Positions 18,501 through 26,900 of a DNA stretch of 64,000 nt are shown here, piece after piece. This DNA comes from Mariniflexile jejuense (GTDB taxonomy: Bacteria; Bacteroidota; Bacteroidia; Flavobacteriales; Flavobacteriaceae): contig NZ_JBHTJI010000042.1 in NCBI RefSeq assembly GCF_042675665.1, forward strand, positions 124,001 through 188,000. Reading direction: 5' to 3'. The notes beneath the pieces are model-generated. The model worked only from the letters and a program-made list of their open reading frames with translations, was not told where the DNA came from and did not search any database. Position 1 is the stretch's first letter. Every line of letters starts with the position of its first letter. The translations under genes were made by a program, and so were the position numbers.

Positions 18501-18683
18501 GTTGTTATCGTTAAGCCAAGGGTTTATTTTATTTATGGCTGCCAATAACCTATCCGTTAAAATGACTTCGGTATTATTACTGCGCTCATCGTGTTTAGAG
18601 GCATCATAGTATTGATACCCCAGCGTTTGCAATAAGGTAATTGCTGGCAGCTCGCTGTATTTGTATTCTGGCGATTGGCTCAT
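15504..18683 (-). CDS. hsdR: Type I restriction endonuclease subunit R (HsdR)
   Basis: This 1059-residue motor-nuclease subunit cleaves unmodified DNA after translocation. The N-terminal PD-(D/E)xK nuclease is intact: PDLVVYINGLPIGVIECK, with D139, E153 and K155. The SF2 helicase begins with Walker A at about 287-294 (HTQGSGKS) and has the DEAH box in LVDEAHRSHYG. Motif VI lies in LLQAIARVNRSRKGKAAGY. The coiled-coil C-terminus is typical for HsdM contact. It starts 4 bp after the PDDEXK gene and overlaps ygjP. No frameshift was seen, so it should be active. Confidence 0.96.
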   Translation of the reverse strand: MSQSPEYKYSELPAITLLQTLGYQYYDASKHDERSNNTEVILTDRLLAAINKINPWLNDNNLNKAFTQITSVNGASLMEINQNIWELIKGGTFTVKQVINGVEEFKAVHFIDYLTPNNNDFLVVNQIKYHGRYQNSVPDLVVYINGLPIGVIECKSPTAPTAWDSAYNDLKYYQENSPKLFHYNQICAGIWQVGGRYGAINAPKQFYSVFKTSKDDTDILDLAKTEQDKLLLALFKKERVLDIIRHFVLFELDEGVTIKKLPRYQQIRATNKTITRLQAGEGGVVWHTQGSGKSLTMAYVARKLQAPEYGFNNPTVMIMTDRKDLDRQITTTLQNVGFKNVNQASSVVHLDKLLRNDYGGIITTTIQKFQETDKEATASTDQTEMEERGDVMIEKHLKEKTLIKITKELQKGKWVEVERVEIQLEELSKKENLYILVDEAHRSHYGFLASFMRTVLPNAKFVAFTGTPISKEDKSTLGEFYGGDYIDVYTIKEAVADGATVELLYDEGIAKLDVKKEALDKEFEEKFGDYSAEKKDKLKSDALRKYQLSKGRINDIVKHIVDHFRDKIHPDGHKAMIVCSGRPHALRYQEALQRLKDQGYHGFESKVVMSMGSLKSDPIAKEYYEVLEWNRKHPQDKKPIHLVAPEAIKEVTDSFKLPFGDEADTEKSGKKKYDNTAFIIVSDMLLTGWDAPIASCLYLDKPLKEHNLLQAIARVNRSRKGKAAGYIVDYNGITANLIQALEIFSGDIRPDDILKNINEELPKLEMNHTKLVDFFKPLRIDRHYNRNDYMDAAVRFIEPINKRDDFKTLLKDFNKSLNIVLPNTKAMKYQGDFKLFNEIKLRARNAFPDDEELKITKDESNMLQGMIDAHLIAQGVENLLEEPISIIDKDKFKEEIMNASPATKELKMRNNLKHTIKVGLDKNPDFYKPLAQRLDELLKLKAEERITQLELLKAYAEMQDEIIEQQKEGEAKGFKTERERAVYDAMKVLFAEDAEDATKTIFDLIAGELNIVGWQAKGQVKKDIENKMRRYLTTAKIEREAAKEKAKELVEVLIKNKDA

Positions 18684-18687
18684 GCTT

Positions 18688-19929
18688 TTATAATTTAGCT
18701 AAACATTCTTGTACCCAAGGTTGGATAAGAACTTTGTTAATTTCTTCAAATTTTGTTTTATATAATTCTAAAAACGGTTTATCACTTGCATAATATGCCA
18801 CATCATTAAATAAAGGAACAACACATATTCCTTTATAACTTTCCTCTGGACTTTCAAGATGAAAATCTATTCCTATCCCTTTAATTTTAAAACAGTTGAA
18901 ACTATTCATGGTTGTTACCATATTAGTTTTTATCAATTGATACGCTTCCCTATTGTCATCATTTTTAATATCACCAAAACACCACTTTAACCAAACCACG
19001 TTTTTCTGAAAAAAGAGTTCCAAACAAAACATATAATCGCCATTCCAAGAATTAAATCTAGCATCTCTAAAAATATTTTTTAATGCTTCTTTATTTGGTA
19101 ATATTCTAATAATCTCTGGATGGGGTTCATTCTCTATAATTTCAAAATCCCCTAACTCCCCATCTTTAATGGCATTCATTATAACCGCTTTTTGAGCCGT
19201 AAAATCTTCTTGGTTACTGATTATAAAATCAATTTCCTTTTTATATTTTTTATAAATTTCTCGGGCTAAAGCTACTTCCTTACTGGTTTTTGTAATGTCT
19301 TTTTGTACCATGGCAATGTATTGGCTAATGCTTTCTTTAACGGTGGATTTGGAAGCATGTATTGATGTTTGGTTGCATTCTATAATACCTACAATTTGTT
19401 TGTAGTTTATATTGGTAAACCTGTCTCCTTTAATTAAGCATAAATGACCGTTGCTTTCAAAAGGCGTTAAGGTTAAGTATATTTTTGTTTGTAATAATTT
19501 GTAATTATCCTCTACAAATTCAAAGTATTTTTCTAACTGATGCGCTGAATAACCAGAGAATATTTTATTTTCAATAGTGATAACAAAACCTAGTTTTTCA
19601 TTCACTATTAAAATATCAATGTTGTGTACTGATTCCCTATAAACTTGTGTGTCTGACAGGTTTTTATCCAATAAGGCAGATACTTCGGTATGCTTGCTTG
19701 GTATTACTTTACAAATGTGGGTTAACAAACTCCTTAAAAACACATCGCCCAATTGGTGCGACTCGTTGGGGCTAAACAGCCAACCTAGAAAATTGCTGTG
19801 GCGTATTTCGCGGTATTGAATACCCAATACGTTAAATATATTAAAGGCGTTTAACGATTCTTTAATATCGAGCAAATCACTTTCGCACGCTGCTTCAAAG
19901 CTTTCTAAATCTTGGCTTGTTACACTCAT
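18688..19929 (-). CDS. PD-(D/E)xK nuclease-superfamily protein (PDDEXK_4-like) inserted in the RM operon
   Basis: This 413-residue protein has an N-terminal signature REIRHSNFLGWLFSPNESHQ and then a PD-(D/E)xK core: HNIDILIVNEKLGFVITIEN with the catalytic E-x-K in IENKIFSG, then a conserved SAHQLEKYFEF helix. The family resembles PF14281. Such proteins occur in restriction and defence loci, but their targets are not known. It lies between hsdS (4-bp ATGA overlap) and hsdR (4-bp gap), so it is translated as part of the RM unit. It could be an accessory nuclease that broadens restriction or a separate passenger defence gene. Confidence 0.82.
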   Translation of the reverse strand: MSVTSQDLESFEAACESDLLDIKESLNAFNIFNVLGIQYREIRHSNFLGWLFSPNESHQLGDVFLRSLLTHICKVIPSKHTEVSALLDKNLSDTQVYRESVHNIDILIVNEKLGFVITIENKIFSGYSAHQLEKYFEFVEDNYKLLQTKIYLTLTPFESNGHLCLIKGDRFTNINYKQIVGIIECNQTSIHASKSTVKESISQYIAMVQKDITKTSKEVALAREIYKKYKKEIDFIISNQEDFTAQKAVIMNAIKDGELGDFEIIENEPHPEIIRILPNKEALKNIFRDARFNSWNGDYMFCLELFFQKNVVWLKWCFGDIKNDDNREAYQLIKTNMVTTMNSFNCFKIKGIGIDFHLESPEESYKGICVVPLFNDVAYYASDKPFLELYKTKFEEINKVLIQPWVQECLAKL

Positions 19930-21155
19930 ACGCCTACCTCTGTTTTAACCCGAATATTACCCGTTAACAATTGTTGCATCAAACCTTGTTTTAACGCTTG
20001 ATAGTGGGTTTTCTTTTCTCCTAATACTTCTAGTTTTTCGTCTACTGTACCTAGTATATTTGCAATTTCTTGTTGTTCTTCAAAAGTAGGAGCCGCAAAT
20101 ACAAATTTTAAAATATCTGAACCAGGTAAATTAGCAACTGTTCCTTTTCTGATATATTTTTCAACCTGATTCTTAGCCATTTTTGTTTGAAAAACATATT
20201 TAAAATAAAGTGGATAGGCTTTTTTATTTAATGTTATTCTTACAGCATACGCACTTGGAATATAGGGAAACCCTTGGTCAAAATAAACACCTGTTAAACC
20301 ACAATCAGCAGTTGTAATCATAACTAAATCTCCATCTTTTAGCATATGGTTTTCTACAAAATCATTTGGCAATAACGCTATTGGTACTTGTTTATATAAT
20401 ATATCTCCAGTTTTATTAATATCCGTTCCTCTAATAGTTTTAACATTTCCCCTTTCAGAATAATCTTTTGAACTAAACCTAGGGCCATAGCAATGACTAT
20501 AAATCAAATTCTTAAATTCCGTCACCTCCCAACTCACAGGAATTTTACCCAAAGGCGATTCTTTAAACTGGGTGTGCCCAATGCCTTTGGTTAACAGGCG
20601 TTGCATCAAGCCTTTTTTAAGTGCTTGGGTTTCGGTAATTTGTTGGTCTATCACCTCTATTTTAGCATCTACGGTGCTTAATATGTCGGCTATTTTTTGT
20701 TGTTCTGGGAGGGGTGGTAGTTTAATATTAAGCTCCTTTAATACCTCAAGTCTTATACCCTTTACCGTACTGCCTGAACCTAGTGCTAAAATTTTATTGG
20801 CATTTAATTGAAACCAATGAAATAAGAAAAATTTATCTAAGTTATCTTTAGGATATAATGCTTTCAAATCTTGATTAATAGCAACATCAACAGTAAAAAA
20901 AGCAGCTTTACCTAATGCCATTCTTGTTGGGATTACTAAAGTCCAAGCAGGAATTAACTTTGATGAACTATTTTTTAACCCTTCTATGGTAATTGAATCC
21001 ATTGTATCTTCAATAATACAACCTTTAAAATCTTTTACGGCTGCCCAAGGAATATCACCATTCCAAAATGAAGAAACTTCTTTACTTGGTGTCCCACCTC
21101 CTTCAATTTTTCTAAGTAAATTTCCTAATTTAACTTCTTTGAAATCTATGGTCAT
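19926..21155 (-). CDS. hsdS: Type I restriction-modification specificity subunit (HsdS)
   Basis: This 409-residue DNA-recognition subunit has two target-recognition domains. TRD1 starts at KLGNLLRKIEGGGTPSK and TRD2 at IPVSWEVTEFKNLIYSH. Each is followed by a helical spacer with the family motif: LPPLPEQQKIADILSTVDAK in the first half and TFEEQQEIANILGTVDEKLE in the second. Both spacers end in very similar QALK.GLMQ.LLT segments. The sequence is full length for the family. The recognition site cannot be predicted from sequence alone. It overlaps hsdM by 4 bp and the PDDEXK gene by 4 bp. Confidence 0.95.
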   Translation of the reverse strand: MTIDFKEVKLGNLLRKIEGGGTPSKEVSSFWNGDIPWAAVKDFKGCIIEDTMDSITIEGLKNSSSKLIPAWTLVIPTRMALGKAAFFTVDVAINQDLKALYPKDNLDKFFLFHWFQLNANKILALGSGSTVKGIRLEVLKELNIKLPPLPEQQKIADILSTVDAKIEVIDQQITETQALKKGLMQRLLTKGIGHTQFKESPLGKIPVSWEVTEFKNLIYSHCYGPRFSSKDYSERGNVKTIRGTDINKTGDILYKQVPIALLPNDFVENHMLKDGDLVMITTADCGLTGVYFDQGFPYIPSAYAVRITLNKKAYPLYFKYVFQTKMAKNQVEKYIRKGTVANLPGSDILKFVFAAPTFEEQQEIANILGTVDEKLEVLGEKKTHYQALKQGLMQQLLTGNIRVKTEVGV

Positions 21156-22714
21156 ACCCCCAACTCCTTTAAAAATTCAGCTAATTTTTTATCAATGTAG
21201 GCTTCCTTTTGTTCCAAGGCTTCCAGTTTTTGGTGTACCGCTTTAATATCTACTTCGGGTTCGGGTTCGCTGGTATCAATAAAACGGGAAATGTTTAGGT
21301 TATAATCGTTTTCGGCTAATTCCTTTACATCTACCACACGCATGTATTTATCTACATTGGTAGCGCCATCATAGGCGGTTACTATGCGGTTTATGTGTGT
21401 TGCTTCCAGCTCGTTTTGGTTTTTGCCTTCTTTATAATCGTTACTGGCATCTATAATAATAACCTTGCCTTTTTGGGCTTCGGTTTTGTTTTTGTTAATT
21501 ATCCAGATGCTGGCAGGTATGCCCGTGTTGTAAAACAAGGCACTTGGCAAGCCTACAATGCCCTCTACCAAATCGACTTCCAAGAGGCCTTGGCGTATGC
21601 CGCCTTCGGTACCGCTTCTAAACAGGGTACCGTGTGGCAATACTACCCCTGCCTTACCATCTTGCTTTAATACGGCTACCATGTGCTGTAAAAAAGCTAA
21701 ATCGGCATAACCACGTGGCGGTATGCCATACTGGAAACGCCCATAGGGGTCGCTTACCACTTTGGTATAATTGGGGGTTACTTTCTTTTCTTTGCCGTTT
21801 TTATCGAGCTTTACCTCTATGGCGTTTTCGGCGGGCGTCCACCACCCATCCATAGAAAAGGGTGGGTTGGCAATAACGCGGTCAAAAAGCGTTAGTTCGT
21901 TTTGGTCGTTTTTGTGCTGTGGTGCGGTTAGGGTGTCGCCTTTGCGTATATCGGCATCCATAAAGTTGTGCAGCAACATGTTTAGTTTACCTATGGCCCA
22001 CGTGCCCAGGTTTTTTTCTTGCCCGTACAACGACACGTTTACGTTGTTGCCCACTTTACCGTTGGGTTGTTGGGCAATGTATCGGGCAGATTCTATAAGC
22101 ATACCCCCCGACCCACAGGTGGGGTCGTACACCTTTTGTTTGGGTTCTGGTTTTATAAGCTGCACGATAAGCTGTACCACCCCGCGTGGGGTGTAGAACT
22201 CGCCTCCTTTTTTACCGGCATCATCGGCAAACATTTTAATAAGGTATTCGTAGGCATCGCCCAACAGGTCGTTAGACTCTAAATGGTCGTTACGCAACGA
22301 GTGTTGGTTGAAGTGGCGCAATAGGCGTTGCAGCAGCTCATCGGATAGTTTTTCTTTATCGCCAAACTTAGTGGCGGTCATAACCCCTTCTAAACTGGTG
22401 TTTGCCTGCTCTATGGCTGCAAAGGCCTTATCTAGTGCAATACCAATATTTTCGGTGTGGGTTTTTATGCTGTTCCATCGGGCTTCTTTGGGCAGTTGGA
22501 AATAGGTTTCCTCTTCGGCTTCTTCTCTAGAAAAGCCTTCGCGTTTCATGATGTTTTCTACTTCTTCTTCAAACACATCGTTGGAACGCTTTAAGAACAG
22601 CAAGCCAAAAATGTAGTTTTTAAAATCGGAGGAGTCTATGCTGCCTCTTAATATGTTTGCTGAATCCCAAAGCCAGCTTTCTAGGGTACTTAATGTGAGT
22701 TTGTTTTGGGCCAT
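21152..22714 (-). CDS. hsdM: Type I restriction-modification methyltransferase subunit (HsdM)
   Basis: This 520-residue N6-adenine methyltransferase has an N-terminal HsdM helical domain (LESWLWDSANILRGSID). The SAM-binding motif DPTCGSGG is at 197-204, and the catalytic motif IV NPPF at 283-286 lies in DRVIANPPFSMDGW. FYTPRGVVQLIVQLI is also typical. It is the first gene of the RM operon, and its promoter should lie in the 517-bp gap to its right. An ATCCG-TAATG-CGGAT palindrome at about 22753-22767 sits 40-55 bp upstream of the start and could be a control site. By eye this operon is richer in G and C than the PUL genes. Confidence 0.96.
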   Translation of the reverse strand: MAQNKLTLSTLESWLWDSANILRGSIDSSDFKNYIFGLLFLKRSNDVFEEEVENIMKREGFSREEAEEETYFQLPKEARWNSIKTHTENIGIALDKAFAAIEQANTSLEGVMTATKFGDKEKLSDELLQRLLRHFNQHSLRNDHLESNDLLGDAYEYLIKMFADDAGKKGGEFYTPRGVVQLIVQLIKPEPKQKVYDPTCGSGGMLIESARYIAQQPNGKVGNNVNVSLYGQEKNLGTWAIGKLNMLLHNFMDADIRKGDTLTAPQHKNDQNELTLFDRVIANPPFSMDGWWTPAENAIEVKLDKNGKEKKVTPNYTKVVSDPYGRFQYGIPPRGYADLAFLQHMVAVLKQDGKAGVVLPHGTLFRSGTEGGIRQGLLEVDLVEGIVGLPSALFYNTGIPASIWIINKNKTEAQKGKVIIIDASNDYKEGKNQNELEATHINRIVTAYDGATNVDKYMRVVDVKELAENDYNLNISRFIDTSEPEPEVDIKAVHQKLEALEQKEAYIDKKLAEFLKELGV

Positions 22715-23231
22715 TGTTTACTTTAAAAATTTATAGAGGATAAAAATAGTTAATATCCGTAATGCGGATGGATTAAAACGGTTATTTTTAAATCTCAACG
22801 CCCATAAAAATATAAAACTTTACTTACGGTTTGTAATTTTTAACAAATTACTTAATAACAGATTTTGGGTTTGGGTGTGTGGTGTAATATATATAAACCG
22901 AAAAACCCTTAAGAATTATGTTAACTTATTTGAACAATTAACCTAAAACTTGTGTATAACAAATAAAGTACAAAAAGTTAACCTTATGAATTAATCATTT
23001 AAATAAATACAATTTTAAGAGTTAAAATATTAATAAATATGACTTTTATACGTGATTTATTCATGGAAATCCTCAAACTAGATTGACCTACAAAACTAAA
23101 GTATTTTAAAGTATGACTTATGCTTCGTAGTGCTTAGAGTACTTTCAAATTTAAAGTACCTGTGATTAAAACATTATCTACAATTCCATTTTTAGTATTG
23201 AACTATTAAATTAAAAAATGGTAGTGATTAT
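22715..23231. other. Gene-free stretch: hsdM upstream region and 3' side of mobilisation operon
   Basis: I see no ORF with coding character here. It must contain the hsdM promoter on its left side, with a small inverted repeat ATCCG/CGGAT near 22753-22767. On its right side AAAGTA recurs several times (23099-23160) in AT-rich sequence. No convincing terminator follows the coupling-protein gene. Confidence 0.4.
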
Positions 23232-24680
23232 CTATTTAGCATTTATATCTAACAATGTTTTAACATCTCGATATACAATTTCAAAATTCCACTTTAATTC
23301 ACCATCAAAGTAGGTTCTATTGGTTTCTGGTTTAACCTTTTCAATGCTCTGTAACCTAAACCGCACCTTGCTATCTTTACCATCCGCAAAAGCCACAAAC
23401 TCACCTTGTTTTAAAGTAAAAAAGATACTGGCTCGTCGCTTCGAAACCTCCTTTTCACCTTTAGTAATACGGCTTTCTAACGTCAATCCACTACTCCTAC
23501 TAATGCTTTTGGTTGGTATTTTAATGAGTTCAAAAAACTGCTCGTAATACTTTGCTGTATCGGGGTCATTGACCTTTCCAAAAAACTGATAAGACAAATT
23601 GCTCAATATGGCTTTACTGGCTTTATCGCCATAAAGCATATCATTCTGTATTTTATCCTGCATCACATAAACGGTGGCAATATCATAACTTCTTAGCGTT
23701 GCTGGAATGCGGTGCATGTTTAGAAGCTTTATGGTTGGCGCTTCTTCCATAAGTACAAAAGCACTTTGTTGGTTTCTAACACTCATTTGTTTGATGACCG
23801 TGTGCATGATGGTAGCAATAATGGGTGCATATGCCGATTCATATTTGGGATTATTGACAATGGAAATAACCCCTGGATTGTCTGGGTTATTGATATTAAG
23901 TGGCACTTCATCTTCAGACAAGACCATAAACAACTTTTGGGAACTTATTTTTTTAAAGGCATTGGCCAAGGTGCTTTTCACCCCTGCTGTTTGTTTTTCG
24001 GATTCTATACCATTTATAAATGCACTTGCCATACTTTTGGAAGTTAAGTTGGAATTTAAAAAAGCAACGAGTTTCTTGGTGTCCATACTCTGAAATACCG
24101 CTATAAGATGGGGCAAGGTGCAGAGTTTAGGATAGTCCGTTTTAAGTTTCCAAATAAGCCCTGATAATAAGCCTTCAACAGCATCATTAAAAAAGCGTGT
24201 GGTGACGTTCATGGATTCACCCTGTTCCAAAAGGTTTTCAATGAGCACGCGTGACAGTTCATTGACGCTTTCTTCATTGGGCAGGTATCGCGGTGCTATG
24301 GGATTGACCTTAAAATAAATAGTATCAAATGAAATGGTATAGAATTTTATTTCTGGGTTTTTACTGAACAAGGGATAGGCGATTTCGGTGAGTTCAAAAT
24401 CCTTATAGTCGTGGATGATTCCACAAAATTGATGTTTGCTAAAATGTTGCAACAGATTAAAAACCACGGATTCGGTTTTACCACTACCTGCAGATCCAAT
24501 AATCGACACCCCACGTTTGACATTTTCTATTTGTAACCGACCTGATTTCAGTTTAAAATGTACGCGATATTTTTTATGTATTGCCTTATGGTCATTTTGC
24601 AACAATACATATAAAAGCATCCCTACTAGGAGCATTCCTAAAAAGACATACAGGCCGATATGTTGTACCACTAGCATCAT
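23232..24680 (-). CDS. TraG/VirD4-like coupling ATPase of mobilisation module (MobC type)
   Basis: This 482-residue membrane ATPase is the type IV coupling-protein class, which brings the relaxase-DNA complex to a secretion channel. One N-terminal membrane segment lies at about residues 8-27 (GLYVFLGMLLVGMLLYVLLQ). Walker A is in IGSAGSGKTESVVFNLL and the Walker B-like strand is in AFVLMEEAPTI, followed by a TraG-like HRIPATLRSYDIATVYVMQD. It is shorter than self-transmissible TraG proteins and fits the mobilisation-gene form in Bacteroidota. It overlaps the relaxase-like gene by 4 bp. No mating-pore genes are in the window. Confidence 0.85.
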   Translation of the reverse strand: MMLVVQHIGLYVFLGMLLVGMLLYVLLQNDHKAIHKKYRVHFKLKSGRLQIENVKRGVSIIGSAGSGKTESVVFNLLQHFSKHQFCGIIHDYKDFELTEIAYPLFSKNPEIKFYTISFDTIYFKVNPIAPRYLPNEESVNELSRVLIENLLEQGESMNVTTRFFNDAVEGLLSGLIWKLKTDYPKLCTLPHLIAVFQSMDTKKLVAFLNSNLTSKSMASAFINGIESEKQTAGVKSTLANAFKKISSQKLFMVLSEDEVPLNINNPDNPGVISIVNNPKYESAYAPIIATIMHTVIKQMSVRNQQSAFVLMEEAPTIKLLNMHRIPATLRSYDIATVYVMQDKIQNDMLYGDKASKAILSNLSYQFFGKVNDPDTAKYYEQFFELIKIPTKSISRSSGLTLESRITKGEKEVSKRRASIFFTLKQGEFVAFADGKDSKVRFRLQSIEKVKPETNRTYFDGELKWNFEIVYRDVKTLLDINAK

Positions 24681-25711
24681 ATCCCTATTGATCCTGATTC
24701 TATAGCTTTGCCCACACCTCGTTTTAATTGTTTTATAGCTTTCATTACGAGCTGTACCTTATTGGTTGGGATATTCATAAGGGGTGTGCTGAGTCCTGCT
24801 TTACCAAGCATTTTAAAAGCAATGGCCTTTTCATTGGTTGGCAATCCCATAATACTGGCATAATACTGTTGTGGTTGTTTTGTAAAGGTCTTTCTAGCTT
24901 GATAGGTTTCTACGTAGTTACGTTTATAGCCAAACTGTCTATCAAAAGTGGTTTCAGCATTTTTGTAGAAGGCATCCCTATCAAACCCACGCTTTACGGT
25001 TTTGCCATTCAGTTCTACTTCCGAAGTTTTGTACTTACTACCTGGAGAGAGGCTATAGCGATTCGATTGGTCCTTTCTACTGACGATGATATGGATATGG
25101 GATTGAGAACCTTCCTTTGCCATACCTTGGGTGATCATCTGTCCATTACTTTTATGGGGTGCTTCCCTTTCCAATTGTTTGATTTGCCGTTGCTTTTCTG
25201 AAATATCCCCTATTTGTCTGCCACTTTTAATCTGTTGTATCTCGTTTTTTAGGGCTACTATTTTTTTATGGTAAGGTGCATTTTCCTGAATAGCTTTATC
25301 CGTTCCTTTATAGCTTCGCTCATGCTCAATCTTAGCAAAGTATTTGATATCATCAACATGTATAGGCCTACCGTTGATCTCACGATTAAACGATGCGGCA
25401 TAACTTTTCATGACCTCTCGGGTATATTGTTTTAGTGCTTCGGAATGGTTTTGGAGTTTCTTCAATTCATACTGGCTTGGGTTGAGAGTAATCGAATAGA
25501 ATTTAGGTTCGTTCTTTTTAAGTTTTGCTGTATTACCATCTATCTCATGGATGACCTGCTTACTGGAAATAGCATCCCCATGTTGGTTAAAAAAAGGTTC
25601 GATATCCTCGACGGATTTATCCTCATTTTCCTTTTCCAAATAGGCTACAAAATCGGCAACGGATGCTGTGTAGTTATCACCCAATTTTTGCGGTGTTATG
25701 GTTACATACAT
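24677..25711 (-). CDS. DUF5712-type relaxase/mobilisation protein (MobB-like)
   Basis: This 344-residue protein of the Bacteroidota mobilisation family begins MYVTITPQKLGDNYTASV. Relaxase-like motifs are KFYSITLNPSQ (70-80), YFAKIEHERSYKGTD (124-138) and the histidine pair H205/H207 in SHIHIIVSRKD. The last resembles the metal-binding histidine motif of relaxases, which nick DNA at oriT and lead strand transfer. The central part (about 150-185) is charged and probably coiled. It lies between a BfmA/BtgA-like accessory gene (2 bp upstream) and the coupling protein (4-bp overlap), the usual MobA-MobB-MobC order. Which tyrosine nicks DNA is not clear. Confidence 0.85.
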   Translation of the reverse strand: MYVTITPQKLGDNYTASVADFVAYLEKENEDKSVEDIEPFFNQHGDAISSKQVIHEIDGNTAKLKKNEPKFYSITLNPSQYELKKLQNHSEALKQYTREVMKSYAASFNREINGRPIHVDDIKYFAKIEHERSYKGTDKAIQENAPYHKKIVALKNEIQQIKSGRQIGDISEKQRQIKQLEREAPHKSNGQMITQGMAKEGSQSHIHIIVSRKDQSNRYSLSPGSKYKTSEVELNGKTVKRGFDRDAFYKNAETTFDRQFGYKRNYVETYQARKTFTKQPQQYYASIMGLPTNEKAIAFKMLGKAGLSTPLMNIPTNKVQLVMKAIKQLKRGVGKAIESGSIGI

Positions 25712-25713
25712 AA

Positions 25714-26262
25714 TCAGTCCAGTTTTTGTTTAAGAGCCTCTAGGGCTTCCTTGGTGATGTTCCACCTATAATGTCCAATGCCAAAATTGTTCTTTACATA
25801 TTTTACTTTTTTAAGCAATTCCTTAGTGTCCCGTTTCATTTGGTTATGGGTTTCTTGGGTTTTGTAATAGGCATTTTTGTAATAGGTCAGTTCTTCATTT
25901 TCGGTTATGAGTGTTGGCGTTCCAAAATCAAAAATGGTTTCCGATTCCTTTTCAATGGATGCGGTCTCTTCGAAAAGGGATTGCAAGATGGCTGTGGTTG
26001 GTTTATGGTGTATCTTTTCAATGTTTTTGATGATGGCGATTACTGCATTTGAACGTTTGATGATCTGTCCTTTAAGGGTTGCTATAGTATCGCCTAAATG
26101 ATCTTCTGGGGATACGCCATTGCTTTCGAAAAAGTTTACCATGTTGTACAAGGTCATGGACTGCGATTTAGAAATGCTTCTACAATAATTTCTGAAGCGT
26201 TTAGCCACCGACGTTTTTATACTTAAGCTTTCAAATTTCTCCTTTTCATATCCTTTGTCCAT
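25714..26262 (-). CDS. BfmA/BtgA-family mobilisation accessory protein
   Basis: This 182-residue basic protein has an N-terminal segment, LSIKTSVAKRFRNYCRSIS, resembling a ribbon-helix-helix DNA-binding domain, then SQSMTLYNMVNFFESNGVSP. A long charged region with likely coiled coil follows in the C-terminal half (DTKELLKKVKYVKNNFGI). Such proteins bind oriT and help the relaxase in Bacteroides mobilisable elements. It is the first gene of the mob operon. The inverted-repeat-rich gap directly upstream is the expected oriT position. Confidence 0.82.
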   Translation of the reverse strand: MDKGYEKEKFESLSIKTSVAKRFRNYCRSISKSQSMTLYNMVNFFESNGVSPEDHLGDTIATLKGQIIKRSNAVIAIIKNIEKIHHKPTTAILQSLFEETASIEKESETIFDFGTPTLITENEELTYYKNAYYKTQETHNQMKRDTKELLKKVKYVKNNFGIGHYRWNITKEALEALKQKLD

Positions 26263-26284
26263 TTTTCCGTGATAAATTTGTTGG

Positions 26285-26460
26285 TTTTACTGGGCTGCGG
26301 CATTTTTTCCGTGAAAAGCCGCAAAGCGCCCCATTTTAAAAATTGCTTGAATCCCGCTGATGGCGAGGGATTCCACTAAAAATCAAATACTGTAACGGCG
26401 CTTTGCGTGTTACCCTCTTGCTCTTCCTATTTTGTCCCGTAGGGATCAAAATTTCCAAAC
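26285..26460. other. Candidate origin of transfer (oriT) with nested inverted repeats
   Basis: Several perfect inverted repeats lie directly upstream of the mob operon. TGCGGC (26296-26301) pairs with GCCGCA (26318-26323). GCAAAGCGCC (26321-26330) pairs with GGCGCTTTGC (26397-26406) and encloses GAATCCC (26349-26355) with GGGATTC (26367-26373). ATTTTGTCCC (26429-26438) faces GGGATCAAAAT (26442-26452). There is no ORF. Position and structure fit an oriT; no nick site can be assigned. Confidence 0.55.
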
Positions 26461-26646
26461 AACCTGATTTAAAAAATCAGTTGCTTTTTATTTGTATCCC
26501 TACACTTTTAAAGTTATGCTATTGGCTTGTAAAATGAAAATGCGATCTATTCCCAAATGATTGGCTTTGGATGTATATTTTATGATTTTTTATAAAATGT
26601 GAATTTTGAACGTCAGATGTTCGTCAAGATTTTGTTAGACACCCAT

Positions 26647-26675
26647 AAAAAAGACCTTTAAAAACTAAAGGTCTT
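26647..26675 (-). terminator. Intrinsic terminator of the 65-residue protein gene/operon (minus strand)
   Basis: A perfect 9-bp stem, AAGACCTTT (26651-26659) with AAAGGTCTT (26667-26675), closes a 7-nt loop. It is followed on the minus strand by six T. It lies 17 bp past the stop at 26692 and insulates the maintenance block from the mob operon and candidate oriT. Confidence 0.8.
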
Positions 26676-26691
26676 GGGTTTAAATGTCAAT

Positions 26692-26889
26692 TTAAATATT
26701 AAAAACATACTCGTAGGAATAGAGGTTTTTTATGGCTTCTTCTTCCAAAAGCGTTTCATATTCCAAATGATGTGCTTTGGCGTATCGTTTCAAATCATTT
26801 CCAAATTTACGTTCCACATCTTTTTTGGAAACAGAAACCAATCGCTGTTGGGTCTCGTTATCTAAATTATTATAATTGAGATATACCAT
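26692..26889 (-). CDS. Hypothetical 65-residue protein in element maintenance block
   Basis: This small charged soluble protein (LDNETQQRLVSVSKKDVERK, then HHLEYETLLEEEAIKNLYSY) is predicted mostly helical. It begins 11 bp after the DUF6876-like gene and is directly followed by a strong intrinsic terminator, so it is the last gene of that transcript. No family assigned. Conserved small genes in this position are common on Bacteroidota transfer elements. Confidence 0.65.
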   Translation of the reverse strand: MVYLNYNNLDNETQQRLVSVSKKDVERKFGNDLKRYAKAHHLEYETLLEEEAIKNLYSYEYVFNI

Positions 26890-26900
26890 GATACTGGTTC

